Under the pieces are notes generated by a model. That model was not told where the DNA came from. It worked only from the letters and a program-made list of their open reading frames with translations, and ran no database searches. From Pomacea canaliculata (taxonomy: Eukaryota; Mollusca; Gastropoda; Architaenioglossa; Ampullariidae): DNA of 64,000 nucleotides. Within the stretch, counting starts at the first letter, position 1, and every line of letters begins with the position of its first letter. The stretch lies in assembly GCF_003073045.1 (NCBI RefSeq), contig NC_037598.1:24613822-24677821 (forward strand), written 5' to 3'. Below, piece by piece: positions 22,086 to 33,942 of the stretch. Both the position numbers and the translations under genes were made by a program.

Positions 22086-23815
22086 ATTTACCAACAAAGC
22101 CGCTCCGTCACTTAAAACTTCCTTATTGATCTACAATTTAACTATTTTAACTTAATAATCAACACCCCATTGTTTTCCTTTCAGATTAAGGTAAGGGGGT
22201 TGGATCATCCCAGAAACCTGAAATACACAACCTTGTTCACTGGCCTCACCATTGTCAGTGAGAGGCTCCACAGGAAGTCTTTTCTTGCGGAAGGCAACTA
22301 TCACCTTGCTTTAGCACACTTCAAGTTGAGGACTATTTTTCACCGCACCACGACACTAGGATGACTATAGGTGATCTACCTCCGCAATAGCATCGTTGCT
22401 CGCGATGAAACCTTCCACCGTGTCCTTGGCACGATATCTCGCACCCCCAACAGGCAAGGTCACTACTCTGAGCAGTATTCACAATATTCTCAAACCACAA
22501 AACAGTTTTCTAATCTAAAGGTAGAGGCAGAATTTTCCCATCATCTATAAGCATTGCAGTAAGATGTCTGTCTGAGGTATCAATAGGCGACAGTGAAAAG
22601 AAGCGGCCACTCTTTCAATTCTCTAGGTCGTTTGTATAGTGCTGTCCCCAGCATCTTCTCTCTCATCAAATTTATTTAACGAGCTTAAGATAAAAAAGAG
22701 AAAGAGATTGGTGCGTAGTTTACATCCACACACAATCACTTGCTTGTCTGTAAACACCTGCTTCATCCGATACTCGTCCGCAGGCTGTAGACGGTCCACA
22801 AGAGTTTCATCTACAACAAATTCTTTTTGTTAACTATACAGGAACTATTAATTAGTTAATAGTGAGAATAATAGTGCACATTATAAAATAATTCAAATAA
22901 GTGAATTTTTAAAAAGGAAGCAATAGTGATCCTAAGATTTGCCAGCAGGATAAGATGCTGTGTGTAATATGCATCTGTGTCTAATGTTTTGTACGAACCG
23001 TCTTTACTGCTCGAATGTAGTGTGTCATGAAGACACAAATACAAAATGGCGAAACTGCGTGACATTAATACCAGTGATGGCTGTCCTACATCATAACTGA
23101 AGGTTGACACATTTCTTTCCGACCTTCCGATCCCTGGCCCGTTAGTACAGGCTGTTGCTATGGACGATCCGACATGCGCAGTGCGTACACCGTGTGACAC
23201 CCTCCCACACTAGCTTACTCCGCTCCTCCCTCTCCCGCAGCATGGCCTTGTAGAAAGCTGAAAGACTATACATTGATATAGTTGTCTGCATCCTTAGTTA
23301 ACTTAGTCACATCAACTTCGACCATCCGCACACGCGCGCGCGCACACACAGAGAGAGACACGGGATTTTCGCATTGTGATCGCACAGAACAATTATTAAT
23401 TACTGAAAGTAAAAACGCCTTTATTTGCGATTGAGGATACATGAAATTGAAAATGAACGTACAGTTATTTATGGTTTACTTGCGGTATAATAATCTCAGA
23501 CAGCTACACATACATTTGAACCATTCCCTTACAGAGAACCTTCGAGTATTCGATCAAACTCATTCAGTCTATAGCCAATATTATTGTTAAACACTGTCTT
23601 TAGAAAACAAATGTAGTTGATATATGAAAGAAGAGTCGTTTCAAAAAAAGATTATTCGCATGCTAAACGATGACTAATAACAAAATGACAAGCTGCTAAT
23701 GAAATTTACCAATACGACTTTCTTTACACCTCCTCATTAGTTTGCATTGACTAGCAGTCCCAAGTCGACTAAATCATTTCTGCATCGCTTATTTTCTCCA
23801 AATCTTTTGTAATAA
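22086..23815. other. No convincing gene
   Basis: Short open stretches at 22170-22364 and about 22375-22530 were not recognised. (CG)n/(CA)n and (GA)n tracts lie at about 23328-23356. Nothing else could be supported. Confidence 0.4.
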
Positions 23816-24128
23816 TCAGCGACGATTTCGTGACTTAATTTGCAACAGCAAGGCATCTCTTGTGGCTGTGGCAAGCACAGAAAGAAAGTACCTGCTTTTC
23901 TCAATCTCGTGGAAAGGTATTCGACTTGCTCGATGTACCAACGGCTTTCTTAATAAAGGAAGCCGCTCGAATCGCTTAACCAGTCCGAGATAAAACTGAA
24001 TATAATCTGTCGACATCGTTCTTCCTGAGCACTGGCCAAATAGTTCCGTGGCTATGAAGTGTGTGCAGTTTGTGAACACCTGCTCAACATCGTATTCATC
24101 TGCGAGTTGAAGGTCTTCAATGTTTCCC
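23816..24128 (-). CDS. Second exon of a short BTB protein
   Basis: Acceptor CAG ahead of 24128. The peptide reads NIEDLQLADEYDVEQVFTNC, the end of a BTB domain, then a divergent tail with DYIQFYLGLVKRFERLPLL and LATATRDALLLQ, stop at 23816-23818. It matches the second exon of the array genes to the right. The first exon is not clear: the nearby exon at 24239-24517 has no good donor and would need a different phase. Confidence 0.6.
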
Positions 24129-24238
24129 CTGAAACAAACAAAATTTACACAAATTAGCCGCAGTCTGTAGACGATTTCCTTTCATGAAAAGAGGAACACA
24201 TAGGATGGCGCAGGTAAGCTTACTTCCAAATCTTTGTC

Positions 24239-24517
24239 CTACAATTGCTGCGCAGCCTCCTCTCCGTCAGTACAGCTTAAACACAGGTGCTTGAGTGCAT
24301 CATAAGAATAGATTTTCTGACGTAAAATATTCCGTCCTTCTACCACAAGGATGATGTCGGATGTTTCATCACTTTCTTCATAACGGTTCTTTGATGAAAA
24401 AATTTCTACATCTTCGTTCTTTTCGTCGCTGTCATCTTTATCATCGTGAGAATGTAAGTCTTTTTCGGAACCTGTTCGTGAGTTTTGCGGAAGCGGCAAT
24501 GAGCTATTTGTATTCAT
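24239..24517 (-). pseudogene. BTB first exon lacking the domain core
   Basis: Opens with MNTNSSLPLPQNSRTGSEKD and an acidic stretch, then SDETSDIILVVEGRN, the first strand of the BTB domain. The helices that should follow (HVNKSILTIHSPVFNAMF in relatives) are missing; instead ILRQKIYSYDALKHL leads to a stop. This looks like an internal deletion. It could be an unrelated splice product, but no donor site was found. Confidence 0.5.
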
Positions 24518-25502
24518 TGTCGCCGCGAGATGGAGGATGAGCTTCGGTGTGGCCGCTTTTCTGTTTGTAAAGGTCTACAGTTTCTGCAATCCGATCTTAT
24601 CTCTCTGAGATACAATAGAATTTTGTTAATGGGGGGTGTACATTCCATCCTCATTTCAATGTACGCCGTACAGTTTGTAAACACCTGTTCTACTTGATAC
24701 TTATCGGCCAGCTCAAGGAGGTCCTCAATGGTGTTGTCTGAAAACATAAATTTTTCACTTTATGAGATGCACTGTGTTATTTTATATTTTTGTTTATTTA
24801 TTATTTCGTCAATGTCACAGAGGGGTGTTGAGGAGGCGAAAAAGATGATAAAACTGTCAAAAATGTGAAAACCGGCCAAAAACTGTCAGAAAAGTCTGTG
24901 GAGAAAAAAGGAAACTACAACTGTCACTAGGTGGTTTCCTCATGAAACAAAAAACTTCCCCCTCCAAGACCCACCAACAGCTATGACCTCATGTAGTCCT
25001 ATTGAGTTCTCCTTTCAAAATTGAACCAACAAAAAAAGGTGCGCTCTCAAAGCACTAGTGTGATAGTGTCTGGCGGTCACCCGGTTCATGACCTACTGTG
25101 AATAAAGTCAAAGCAGTCAAAGTCTCTCTCTTTGCCCTGTTTACGGGCTCGCGCACACACACACACACACAGATTTCTGTCCTAAGCCTCACCTTTGATT
25201 AACTCATATCCTCGCCCAGGATAGATTTGCTCCAAAAGATTTACCATGGCAGAATAGTTTGTTTCGAGTGGAATCTCTTTTAAGTCTCTTTCCAGGAAGT
25301 CATCTGTAAACATGGCGTTAAAAACCGGCGAGTGAATTGTCAGGATCGATTTGTTCACATGAAGATTTCGTCCTTCGACAACAAGGACGATGTCGGATGT
25401 ATTATCCCCCACTTCAAATATGTTCTTTTTCTCAGGGTTAGGGTTTAAATGAGGGTCTACTTGAAAGCTTAATCCTGGATTTTGCTGAACATTTCTAGCC
25501 AT
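24514..25502 (-). CDS. Short BTB protein, type A
   Basis: Exon 1 is 25502-25193 (ATG, MARNVQQNPGLSFQ; donor AAAG|GTGAGG); exon 2 is 24737-24514. Spliced length is 534 nt, 177 residues. The BTB domain runs from about residue 33 (TSDIVLVVEGRNLHVNKSIL, HSPVFNAMF, MVNLLEQIYPG) into exon 2 (TIEDLLELADKYQVEQVFTN). Only BTB is present; relatives are often BTB/MATH-type proteins used in ubiquitin ligases, but no MATH domain is seen. Exon 2 lacks about 140 bp that other copies have (joint near 24606, beside GAGATA), which replaces the usual C-terminus (KQLNALRQQLVQLASSM) by a basic, Ser-rich tail read from former 3' UTR. It is the only fully open type A gene here. Confidence 0.75.
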
Positions 25503-25577
25503 TGTCGCGTGTCGTCTGCTGGCTCTTAGCTCTGAGGGAAGGAGGACGTTATTGCCGCGTCCTGATCTGACGCAATT

Positions 25578-25582
25578 TTGTG

Positions 25583-25630
<48 letters not shown>
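25578..25630 (+). repeat. Poly-T tract of about 51 bp
   Basis: Expanded version of the 8-17 T run found in the same place in every array unit, just upstream of the first exon on the minus strand. Confidence 0.9.
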
Positions 25631-26015
25631 GTTTTTTGGTACCTGTGAACGATGGTCTTCTGGCAACTCTCTACGGTGGCAAAACTCGTACTACATATTA
25701 AAAAAATCGTACTGTCGCATTCTGTACACAAACTTAAACTTAAACACTTGTGTGGCCTTGTTACGTGGGAATGGACGCATTGCGCTAAGCTGTTTAGGCG
25801 CACGTATTTTGTACAAGAAACATTGCAGCGTGTGAATAGGCCTTAAAGCGGGTGCAGCAAGAAGTGGACGAGATAAAACACGTTTGTAATCCCGCAGTTA
25901 TTCAGTGCTGCTTTGGATACCTTTTGTGATCTCGCAATCTGACTGGCAACTTCTAAAGTTACGTCACTACACCCCTGACCATAGCCGCATTCCGTCCGCT
26001 CTGTCCTAAGCCCTT

Positions 26016-26324
26016 ACTTTTATTAACTCGTCTCCTCCCCCAGGATAGATTGCTCTAAACAGATTCACCATTGCATCAAATTTCGTCGTTCCATGTGATC
26101 TTTTAGAAAATCTTTCTTAAAGTCATGTCTGAACATGGCCTGAAAAACATGCGGTGAATCGCTAAAATAGATTGTTTCGCATACAGTTTTTTTCCGTCGA
26201 CGACGAGGACGATGTCGGATTCTTCATCCCTGACTTCAATTTATTCTTTGGCCTCCCTTCCGTCAGGGTTACGGTCACAATGGTCTTTCTGTGCACTGTG
26301 TTTCCTGGAAGATTGCTAGCCCAT
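26016..26324 (-). pseudogene. Type B BTB first exon, frame-broken copy
   Basis: Aligns throughout with the open exon at 32388-32697 but has several single-base gains and losses. Read here as decayed or as poorly polished assembly. Confidence 0.6.
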
Positions 26325-26888
26325 TTCGCGTGTTCGTCTGCTGCTCTTAGCTCTGAGGAAGCAGGACGTTATTGCGCGTCCTGATCTGACGTCATGATCT
26401 GACGTAATTTTGTGGGTTTTTTTTATTTTTACGTTTTTGTGGTACCTGTGAACGATGCTCTTCTGGCAACTCTCTACGGTGGCAAAACTCGTACTACATA
26501 TTAAAAAAAATCGTACTTTCGCAATTCTTCTGTTGCACAAACATGGAACAATCATACCGAATCATACAACGTGGTTTCTCTGCCACTGACATTAGGTTCA
26601 TTTAAGAATTCTTTCTCTTCAGACATTCAGCAGTCTCAACTTAAACACTTGTGTGGCCTTGTTACGTGGGAATGGACGCATTGCGCTAAGCTGTCTTATT
26701 GAGTTCTCATTTCAAAATTGAACCAACAAAAAAAGGTGCGCTCTCAAAGCACTAGTGTGATAGTGTCTGGCGGTCACCCGGTTCATGACCTACTGTGAAT
26801 AAAGTCAAAGCAGTCAAAGTCTCTCTCTTTGCCCTGTTTACGGGCTCGCGCACACACACACACACAGATTTCTGTCCTAAGCCTCACC

Positions 26889-27200
26889 TTTGATTAACTC
26901 ATATCCTCGCCCAGGATTAGATTTGCTCCAAAGAATATTACCATGGCAAGAATAGTTTGTTTCGAGTGGAATCTCTTTTAAGTCTCTTTCCAGGAAGTCA
27001 TCTGTAAACATGGCGTTAAAACCGGCGAGTGATTGTCAGGATCGATTTGTTTCACATGAAGATTTCGTCCTTCGACAACAAGGACGATGTCGGATGTATT
27101 ATCCCCCACTTCAAATATTTCTTTTCTCAGGGTTAGGGTTTAAATGAGGGGTCTACTTGAAAGCTTAATCCTGGATTTTGCTGAACAACTTTCTAGCCAT
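26889..27200 (-). pseudogene. Type A BTB first exon, frame-broken copy
   Basis: Aligns with 25193-25502, with scattered single-base indels. It keeps the CAA codon (GATTTGCTCC on plus) where three other type A copies have a stop. Confidence 0.6.
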
Positions 27201-27682
27201 TGTCGCGTGTCGTCTGCTGGCTCTTAGCTCTGAGGGAAGGAGGCGTTATTGCGCGTTCCTGATTGACGGCAATTTTGTGGGTTTTTTTTTTTTTTTTTTA
27301 CGTTTTTTGGGTACCTGTGAACGATGTCTTCTGGGCACTCGCTCTACCGGTGGACAAAACTCGTACTACATATTTACAAAAAATCGTACTGTCGCATTCT
27401 CGTACACAAACTTAAACTTAACACTGTGTGGCCTTGTTACGGTGGGAATGGACGCATTGCGCTAAGCTGTTTAGGCGCCGTATTTTGTACAAGAAACATT
27501 GCAGCGTGTGAATAGGCCTTAAAGCGGGTGCAGAAAAGTGGACGAGATAAAAACCACGTTTGTGTAATCCCGCAAAGTTTATTCAGTGCTGCTTTGGATA
27601 CCTTTTATGTGAATCCGCAGGACTGGCACTCTAAATTACGTCATTTGAACCATCCGCATTCGTCGCTCTGTCCTAAGCCTTA

Positions 27683-27988
27683 CTTTATTAACTCGTCTCC
27701 TCCCCAGGATAGATCTGCTCTAAACAGATTCACCATTGCATCAAATTTCGTCGTTTCAGTGTGATCCTTTTAGAATGCTTTTCTTTAAAGTCATGTCTGA
27801 ACATGGCCTGAAAAACATGCGAGTGAATCGCTAAAAATAGATTTGTTTCGCATACAGTTTTTTTCCGTCGACGACGAGACGATGTCGGATTCTTCATCCC
27901 TGACTTCAAATTATTCTTTGGCCTCCCTTCGTCAGGGTACGGTCACAATGGTCTTCTGTGCACTCGTTCCTGGAAGATTGCTAGCCAT
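27683..27988 (-). pseudogene. Type B BTB first exon, frame-broken copy
   Basis: Same relation to 32388-32697 as the copy at 26016. Several single-base indels. Confidence 0.6.
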
Positions 27989-28552
27989 TTTCGCGTGTCG
28001 TCTGCTGCTCTGCTAACTGAGGGAGAGCAGGACGTTATTGCCGCGTCCTGATCTGAGTCATGATCTGACGTAATTTTGTGGGTTTTTTTTTATTTTTACG
28101 TTTTTGGTACCTGTGAACGATGCTCTTCTGGCAAACTCTCTACGGTGGCAACTCGTACTACATATTAAAAAATCGATACTTTCGCATTCTGTGCACAAAC
28201 ATGGACCAATCATACCGAATCATACAAGTGAGTTTCTCTGCACACCTAGACATTAGGTTCATTTAAGATTCTTCTCTTCAGACATTCAGCAGTCTCACTT
28301 AAAACACTTGTGTGCCTTGTTAGCGTGGGAAGTGGACGCATTGCGCTAAGACTGTCTATATTGAGTTCTCCATTTCAAAATTGAACCACAAAAAAAGGTG
28401 CGCTCTCAAGCACTAGTGTGATAGTGTCTGGCGTCACTCCGGTTCATGACCTACTGTGAATAAAGTCAAAGCATCAAAGTCTCTCTCTTTGCCCTGTTTA
28501 CGGGCTCGGCGCTACACACCACACACACACAGATTTCTGTCCTAAGCCTCAC

Positions 28553-28870
28553 CATGTGATTAACTCATATCCTCGCCAGGATAGATTTACTCCAAAAGAT
28601 TTACCATGGCAGCATAGTTTGTTTCGAGTGGCATCCCTTTTAATGTTCTTTTGCATGAAGTCATATGTAAAAGCATGGCGGTTGTTAGAAAAAGAACCGG
28701 CGAGTGAATTGTCAGGATCGATTTGTTCACATGAAGATTTCGTCCTTCGACATCAAGGACGATGTGCGGATGTATTATCCCCACTTCAAATCTGTTCTTT
28801 TTCTCAGGGTTAGGGTTTAACTGAGGTTCTTGAAGCTTGTTCAATGGATTTTGCTGACATTTCTAGCCAT
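28553..28870 (-). pseudogene. Type A BTB first exon, frame-broken copy
   Basis: Shares the TAA in place of CAA before IYPG with the copies at 30907 and 33228. It also has a small insertion near 28685 (GTTGTTAGAAAAAGAAC) and other indels. Confidence 0.6.
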
Positions 28871-29316
28871 TGTCGCGTGTCGTCTGCTGGTCTTAGACTC
28901 TGAGGAAAGGAGGTTATTCGCGCGTCATATCTTGACGTCAGATCTGACGCAATTTGTGGGTTTTTTTTTTTTACGTTCTTTTTTTTGGCCGGGGATAGAG
29001 CAGAGGGGGTGAAGGATCGCCTATGGCAGGCCAGAAGGTAAAAAGTAAGTATCTCGAGTGAATTTTGGAAAAGAAGTGTCGTCTGCCAGACCTCTGGTCT
29101 GCGGAAGTGAAATCCAGCTAGTGTTCCGATCGTGAGGACGGACTAGAAACCTTAGTGGTGGTGGCTGGGAATATCGTCTGGAGATGGCGAGATGGAGGAT
29201 GAACTTGTGTGTGGCCGCTTTTTCTGTTTGTAAAGGAGGTCTACAGTTTCTGCAAATCCGATCTTATTTCTCTCTGGGCTGTGGAAGAGCAGAGAAGAGT
29301 ATGCCTACTCCTTTTT

Positions 29317-29534
29317 ATCTATCGTGGCATGTACTTGCAAGCTGAACCAGTTGCTGTCTTTCAATGCATTTAGCTGCTTGTAGTGGCCATACTGGTCCAC
29401 TATCTTGAGAGCTAGAGTTATCTTTGTGAATTGAGGGTTATTATCCATCCACGCTTCAATATACGGTACAGTTTGTAAATACCTGCTCTACTTGGTATTT
29501 ATCAGCACTCAAGGAGGTCCTCAATGGTGTTTGT
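29317..29534 (-). pseudogene. Shared BTB second exon, frame-broken copy
   Basis: Aligns with 31654-31877 (TNCTTYIEAWMD, KQLNALRQQLVQLASS region) but several single-base changes break the frame. Confidence 0.6.
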
Positions 29535-30031
29535 CTGAACACAGAAGTTTTCACTTATGAATGCACCCTGCACTCTACAGCCTTTCAGACGAGGATATAA
29601 ATAAATCAAAACACAACAACAATTTAAAATTTAAATATAATATAATTTAAAAATTCAAAAAGAGGAACACAACACAAAACAATTCTAATTTCCCAACCCC
29701 ACAGTTCGAACACACTTCCTGGTCAAACACATCTAATGTTCCTGCTGAAATAAGCTCTCCAAAGTCTCAACTTAAACACTTCGTGTGCCTGTTACGTGGG
29801 AATGGACGCATTGCGCTAAGCTGTCTAGGCGCACGTATTTTTTGTACAAGAAAACATTGCAGCGTGGAATAGCCTTAAAGCGGGTGCAGCAAGAAGTGGG
29901 ACGAGATAAAACACGTTTGTAATCCCGCAGTTATTCAGTTGCTGCTTTGGATAGCTTTTGTGATCCGCAGGACTGGCACTCTAAAGTTACGTCATTGACC
30001 ATCCGCATTCGTCGCTCTGTCCTAGCCTTAC

Positions 30032-30346
30032 CTTTTATTAACTCGTCCTCCCCCGGGGCGTGCAGGATAGATCTGCTCTAACAGATTCACCATTGCATCA
30101 AATTTCGTCGTTTCCAGTGTGATCCTTTTAGAATGCTTTCTTTAAAGTCATGTCTGAACATGGCCTGAAAACATGCGAGTGAAATCGCTAAAATAGATTT
30201 GTTCGCATTACAGTTTTTTTCCGTCGACGACGAGGACGATGTCGGATTCTTCATCCTGACTCAAATTTATTCTTTGGCCTCCCTTCGTTCAGGGTTACGG
30301 TCACAATGGTCTTTCTGTGCACTCGTTCCTGAAGATTGCTAGCCAT
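30032..30346 (-). pseudogene. Type B BTB first exon, frame-broken copy
   Basis: Aligns with 32388-32697. A short extra stretch lies near 30058 (GGGGCGTGC) next to the IYPGGG codons, with other indels. Confidence 0.6.
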
Positions 30347-30906
30347 TTTCGCGTGTCGTCTGCTGGGCTCTTAAGCTCTGAGGGAAGCAAGACGTTATTG
30401 CCGCGTCCTGATCTGACGTCATGTGACGCAATTTTGTGGGTTTTTTTATTTTACGTTTTTTGGTACCTGTGAACGATGGTCTTCTGGCAACTCTCTACGG
30501 TGGCAAAACTCGTACTACATATTAAAAAAATCGTACTTTCGCATTCTGTACACAAACATGGAACAATCATACCGAATCATACAAGTGAGTTTCTCTGCAC
30601 ACCTAGACATTAGGTTCATTTAAGATTCTTTCTCTTCAGACATTCAGCAGTCTCAACTTAAACACTTGTGTGGCCTTGTTACGTGGGAATGGACGCATTG
30701 CGCTAAGCTGTCTTATTGAGTTCTCATTTCAAAATTGAACCAACAAAAAAAGGTGCGCTCTCAAAGCACTAGTGTGATAGTGTCTGGCGGTCACCCGGTT
30801 CATGACCTACTGTGAATAAAGTCAAAGCAGTCAAAGTCTCTCTCTTTGCCCTGTTTACGGGCTCGCGCACACACACACACACACAGATTTCTGTCCTAAG
30901 CCTCAC

Positions 30907-31216
30907 CTTTGATTAACTCATATCCTCGCCCAGGATAGATTTACTCCAAAAGATTTACCATGGCAGCATAGTTTGTTTCGAGTGGAATCCCTTTTAAGTC
31001 TCTTTCCATGAAGTCATATGTAAACATGGCGTTAAAAACCGGCGAGTGAATTGTCAGGATCGATTTGTTCACATGAAGATTTCGTCCTTCGACAACAAGG
31101 ACGATGTCGGATGTATTATCCCCCACTTCAAATCTGTTCTTTTTCTCAGGGTTAGGGTTTAAATGAGGGTCTTCTTGAGAGCTTGTTCCTGGATTTTGCT
31201 GAACATTTCTAGCCAT
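30907..31216 (-). pseudogene. Type A BTB first exon with one in-frame stop
   Basis: Open from ATG (MARNVQQNPGTSSQ) through the BTB core to MVNLLE, then TAA where the 25193 copy has CAA (LLEQIYPG). The donor AAAG|GTGAGG is intact. It is a clean copy with a single nonsense change, shared by the copies at 28553 and 33228. Confidence 0.75.
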
Positions 31217-31653
31217 TGTCGCGTGTCGTCTGCTGGCTCTTAGCTCTGAGGAAAGGAGGACGTTATTGCCGCGTCATGATCTGACGTCATGATCTGACGC
31301 AATTTTGTGGTTTTTTTTTTTTTTTTTACGTTTTTTGGCGGGGGAAATAGCAGAGGGGGTGAAGGATCGCTATGGCGGCAGAAGGTAAAAAGTAAGGTCT
31401 CGAGTGAATTTTGGAAAAGAAGTGTCGTCTGCCAGACCTCTGTCTGCGGAAGTGAAATTCCAGCTAGTGTTCCGATCGTGAGGACGGACTAGAAACCTTA
31501 GTGGTGGTGGCTGGGAATATCGTCTGGAGATGGCGAGATGGAGGATGAACTTGTGTGTGGCCGCTTTTCTGTTTGTAAAGGTCTACAGTTTCTGCAATCC
31601 GATCTTATCTCTCTGGGCTGTAGGAAGCAGAGAAGAGTAGTGCCTACTCCTTT

Positions 31654-32697
31654 TTATCTATCGGATGGCATGCTACTTGCAAGCTGAACCAGTTGCTGTC
31701 TCAATGCATTTAGCTGCTTGTAGTGGCCATACTGGTCCACTATCTTGAGATAGAGTAGTATTTTGTGAATTGAGGGTGTATTATCCATCCACGCTTCAAT
31801 ATACGTCGTACAGTTTGTAAATACCTGCTCTACTTGGTATTTATCAGCCACCTCAAGGAGGTCCTCAATGGTGTTGTCTGAAAACAGAAAGTTTTCACTT
31901 TATGAGATGCACTATGTCACCTGCACTCTACAGCGCCTTTCAGACGAGGAATATAAATAAAATCAAAACACAGACAACAATTTAAAATTTAAAAATAATA
32001 TAATTTAAAAATCAAAAGAGAACACAACACAAAACAATTCCTAATTTCCCAACCCCACAGTTCGAACTTTCCTGGTCACAACACATCTAATGTTCCTGCT
32101 GAAATAAGTTCCTCCAAAGTCTCAACTTAAACACTTGTGTGGCCTTGTTACGTGGGAATGGACGCATTGCGCTAAGCTGTCTAGGCGCACGTATTTTGTA
32201 CAAGAAACATTGCAGCGTGTGAATAGGCCTTAAAGCGGGTGCAGCAAGAAGTGGACGAGATAAAACACGTTTGTAATCCCGCAGTTATTCAGTGCTGCTT
32301 TGGATAGCTTTTGTGAATCCGCAGGACTGGCACTCTAAAGTTACGTCATTTGACCATCCGCATTCGTCGCTCTGTCCTAAGCCTTACCTTTTATTAACTC
32401 GTCTCCTCCCCCAGGATAGATCTGCTCTAACAGATTCACCATTGCATCAAATTTCGTCGTTTCCAGTGTGATCCTTTTAGAATGCTTTTCTTTAAAGTCA
32501 TGTCTGAACATGGCCTGAAAAACATGCGAGTGAATCGCTAAAATAGATTTGTTCGCATACAGTTTTTTTCCGTCGACGACGAGGACGATGTCGGATTCTT
32601 CATCCCTGACTTCAAATTTATTCTTTGGCCTCCCTTCGTCAGGGTTACGGTCACAATGGTCTTTCTGTGCACTCGTTCCTGGAAGATTGCTAGCCAT
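31654..32697 (-). CDS. Short BTB protein, type B (copy 1)
   Basis: Exon 1 is 32697-32388 (ATG, MASNLPGTSAQKDHCD; donor AAAG|GTAAGG); exon 2 is 31877-31654 (acceptor TTTTCAG). Spliced length is 534 nt, 177 residues, fully open. BTB domain from about residue 35: EESDIVLVVDGKKLYANKSI, HSHVFQAMFRHDF, MVNLLEQIYPGGG, then exon 2 DNTIEDLLEVADKYQVEQVF. A short helical tail follows (ILLYLKIVDQYGHYKQLNAL, QLVQLASSMPSDR). BTB domains mediate dimer formation and often cullin binding; no substrate-binding domain is present, so the role is unknown. A consensus CRE (TGACGTCA) lies 66 bp upstream. The gene recurs at 33943-34992. Confidence 0.82.
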
Positions 32698-32762
32698 TTT
32701 CGCGTGTCGTCTGCTGGCTCTTAGCTCTGAGGGAAGCAGGACGTTATTGCCGCGTCATGATC

Positions 32763-32770
32763 TGACGTCA
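32763..32770. promoter_or_regulatory. CRE-like site upstream of type B BTB copy 1
   Basis: TGACGTCA, the palindromic CREB/ATF consensus, followed by a second TGACG half site. The same arrangement lies at about -66 in most array units (31282-31289 before a type A exon, 30414-30421, 35058-35065). Function is inferred. Confidence 0.45.
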
Positions 32771-33227
32771 TGATCTGACGCAATTTTGTGGGTTTTTTTT
32801 TATTTTTACGTTTTTTGGTACCTGTGAACGATGGTCTTCTGGCAACTCTCTACGGTGGCAAAACTCGTACTACATATTAAAAAAATCGTACTTTCGCATT
32901 CTGTGCACAAACATGGAACAATCATACCGAATCATACAAGTGAGTTTCTCTGCACACCTAGACATTAGGTTCATTTAAGATTCTTTCTCTTCAGACATTC
33001 AGCAGTCTCAACTCACGGTGTCTTGTCCGCATTGCGCTAAGCTGTGAGTTCTCATAAATTGAACCAACAAAAAAAGCTGCAGCTCTCTCAAAGCACTGTG
33101 TGATGTGTCTGCGGGTCACCCGGTTCATGACCTACTGTGGAAAGTCAAAGCAGTACCAAAGTCTCTCTCTTGCCCTGTTACGGGCTCGCGCACACACACA
33201 CACACCGAGATTTCTGTCCTAAAACTG

Positions 33228-33538
33228 ATTAACTCATATCCTCGCCCAGGATAGATTTACTCCAAAAGATTTACCATGGCAGCATAGTTTGTTTCGAGTG
33301 GAATCCCTTTTAAGTCTCTTTCCATGAAGTCATATGTAACACCTGCTCAACATGGCGTTAAAAAACCGGCGAGTGAAGTCAGATCGATTTGTTCCATGAA
33401 GTTTCCTTCGACAACAAGGACGATGTCGGATGTACACTTCAAATCTGTCTTAGACGTTTTTCAAGAGGTTTAACATGATGGGTCTTCTTGAGAGCTTGTT
33501 CCTGGATTTTGCTGAACATTTCTAGCATTGTCGCGTGT
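33228..33538 (-). pseudogene. Type A BTB first exon, heavily altered copy
   Basis: Aligns with 30907-31216 and shares its TAA. It also has a small insertion CACCTGCTCA near 33340 and several short deletions. Confidence 0.65.
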
Positions 33539-33942
33539 CGTCTGCTGGCTCCGTTAGCTCTGAGGAAACAGGAGGAGTTATTGCCGCGTCATGATCTGAC
33601 GTCATGATTCTCCTTCTACCACATTTTGTGGGTTTTTTTTTTTCTTTAACGGTTTTTGATGAAAAGAACATCTTCGTCTATCGGCAGAAGGTAAAAAGTA
33701 ATCTTTATCGAGTGAGGAAAAGAAGTGTCTGCCGAACCTGTTCGGAAGTGAAATTCCAGCTAGTGTTCGATCGTGAGGACGGCTAGAAACCTTAGTGGTG
33801 GTGGGCTGTATTCTGTCGGCCGCGAGATGGAGGATGAGCTTGTGTGTGGCCGCTTTTCTGTTTGTAAAGGTCTACAGTTTCTGCAATCCGATCTTATCTC
33901 TCTGGGCTGTAGGAAGCAGAGAAGAGTAGTGCCTACTCCTTT

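Noticed and set aside
25578-25846. Open frames beginning with poly-Phe
   Set aside because: Translation of the poly-T tract in the BTB array on the strand opposite to the genes.
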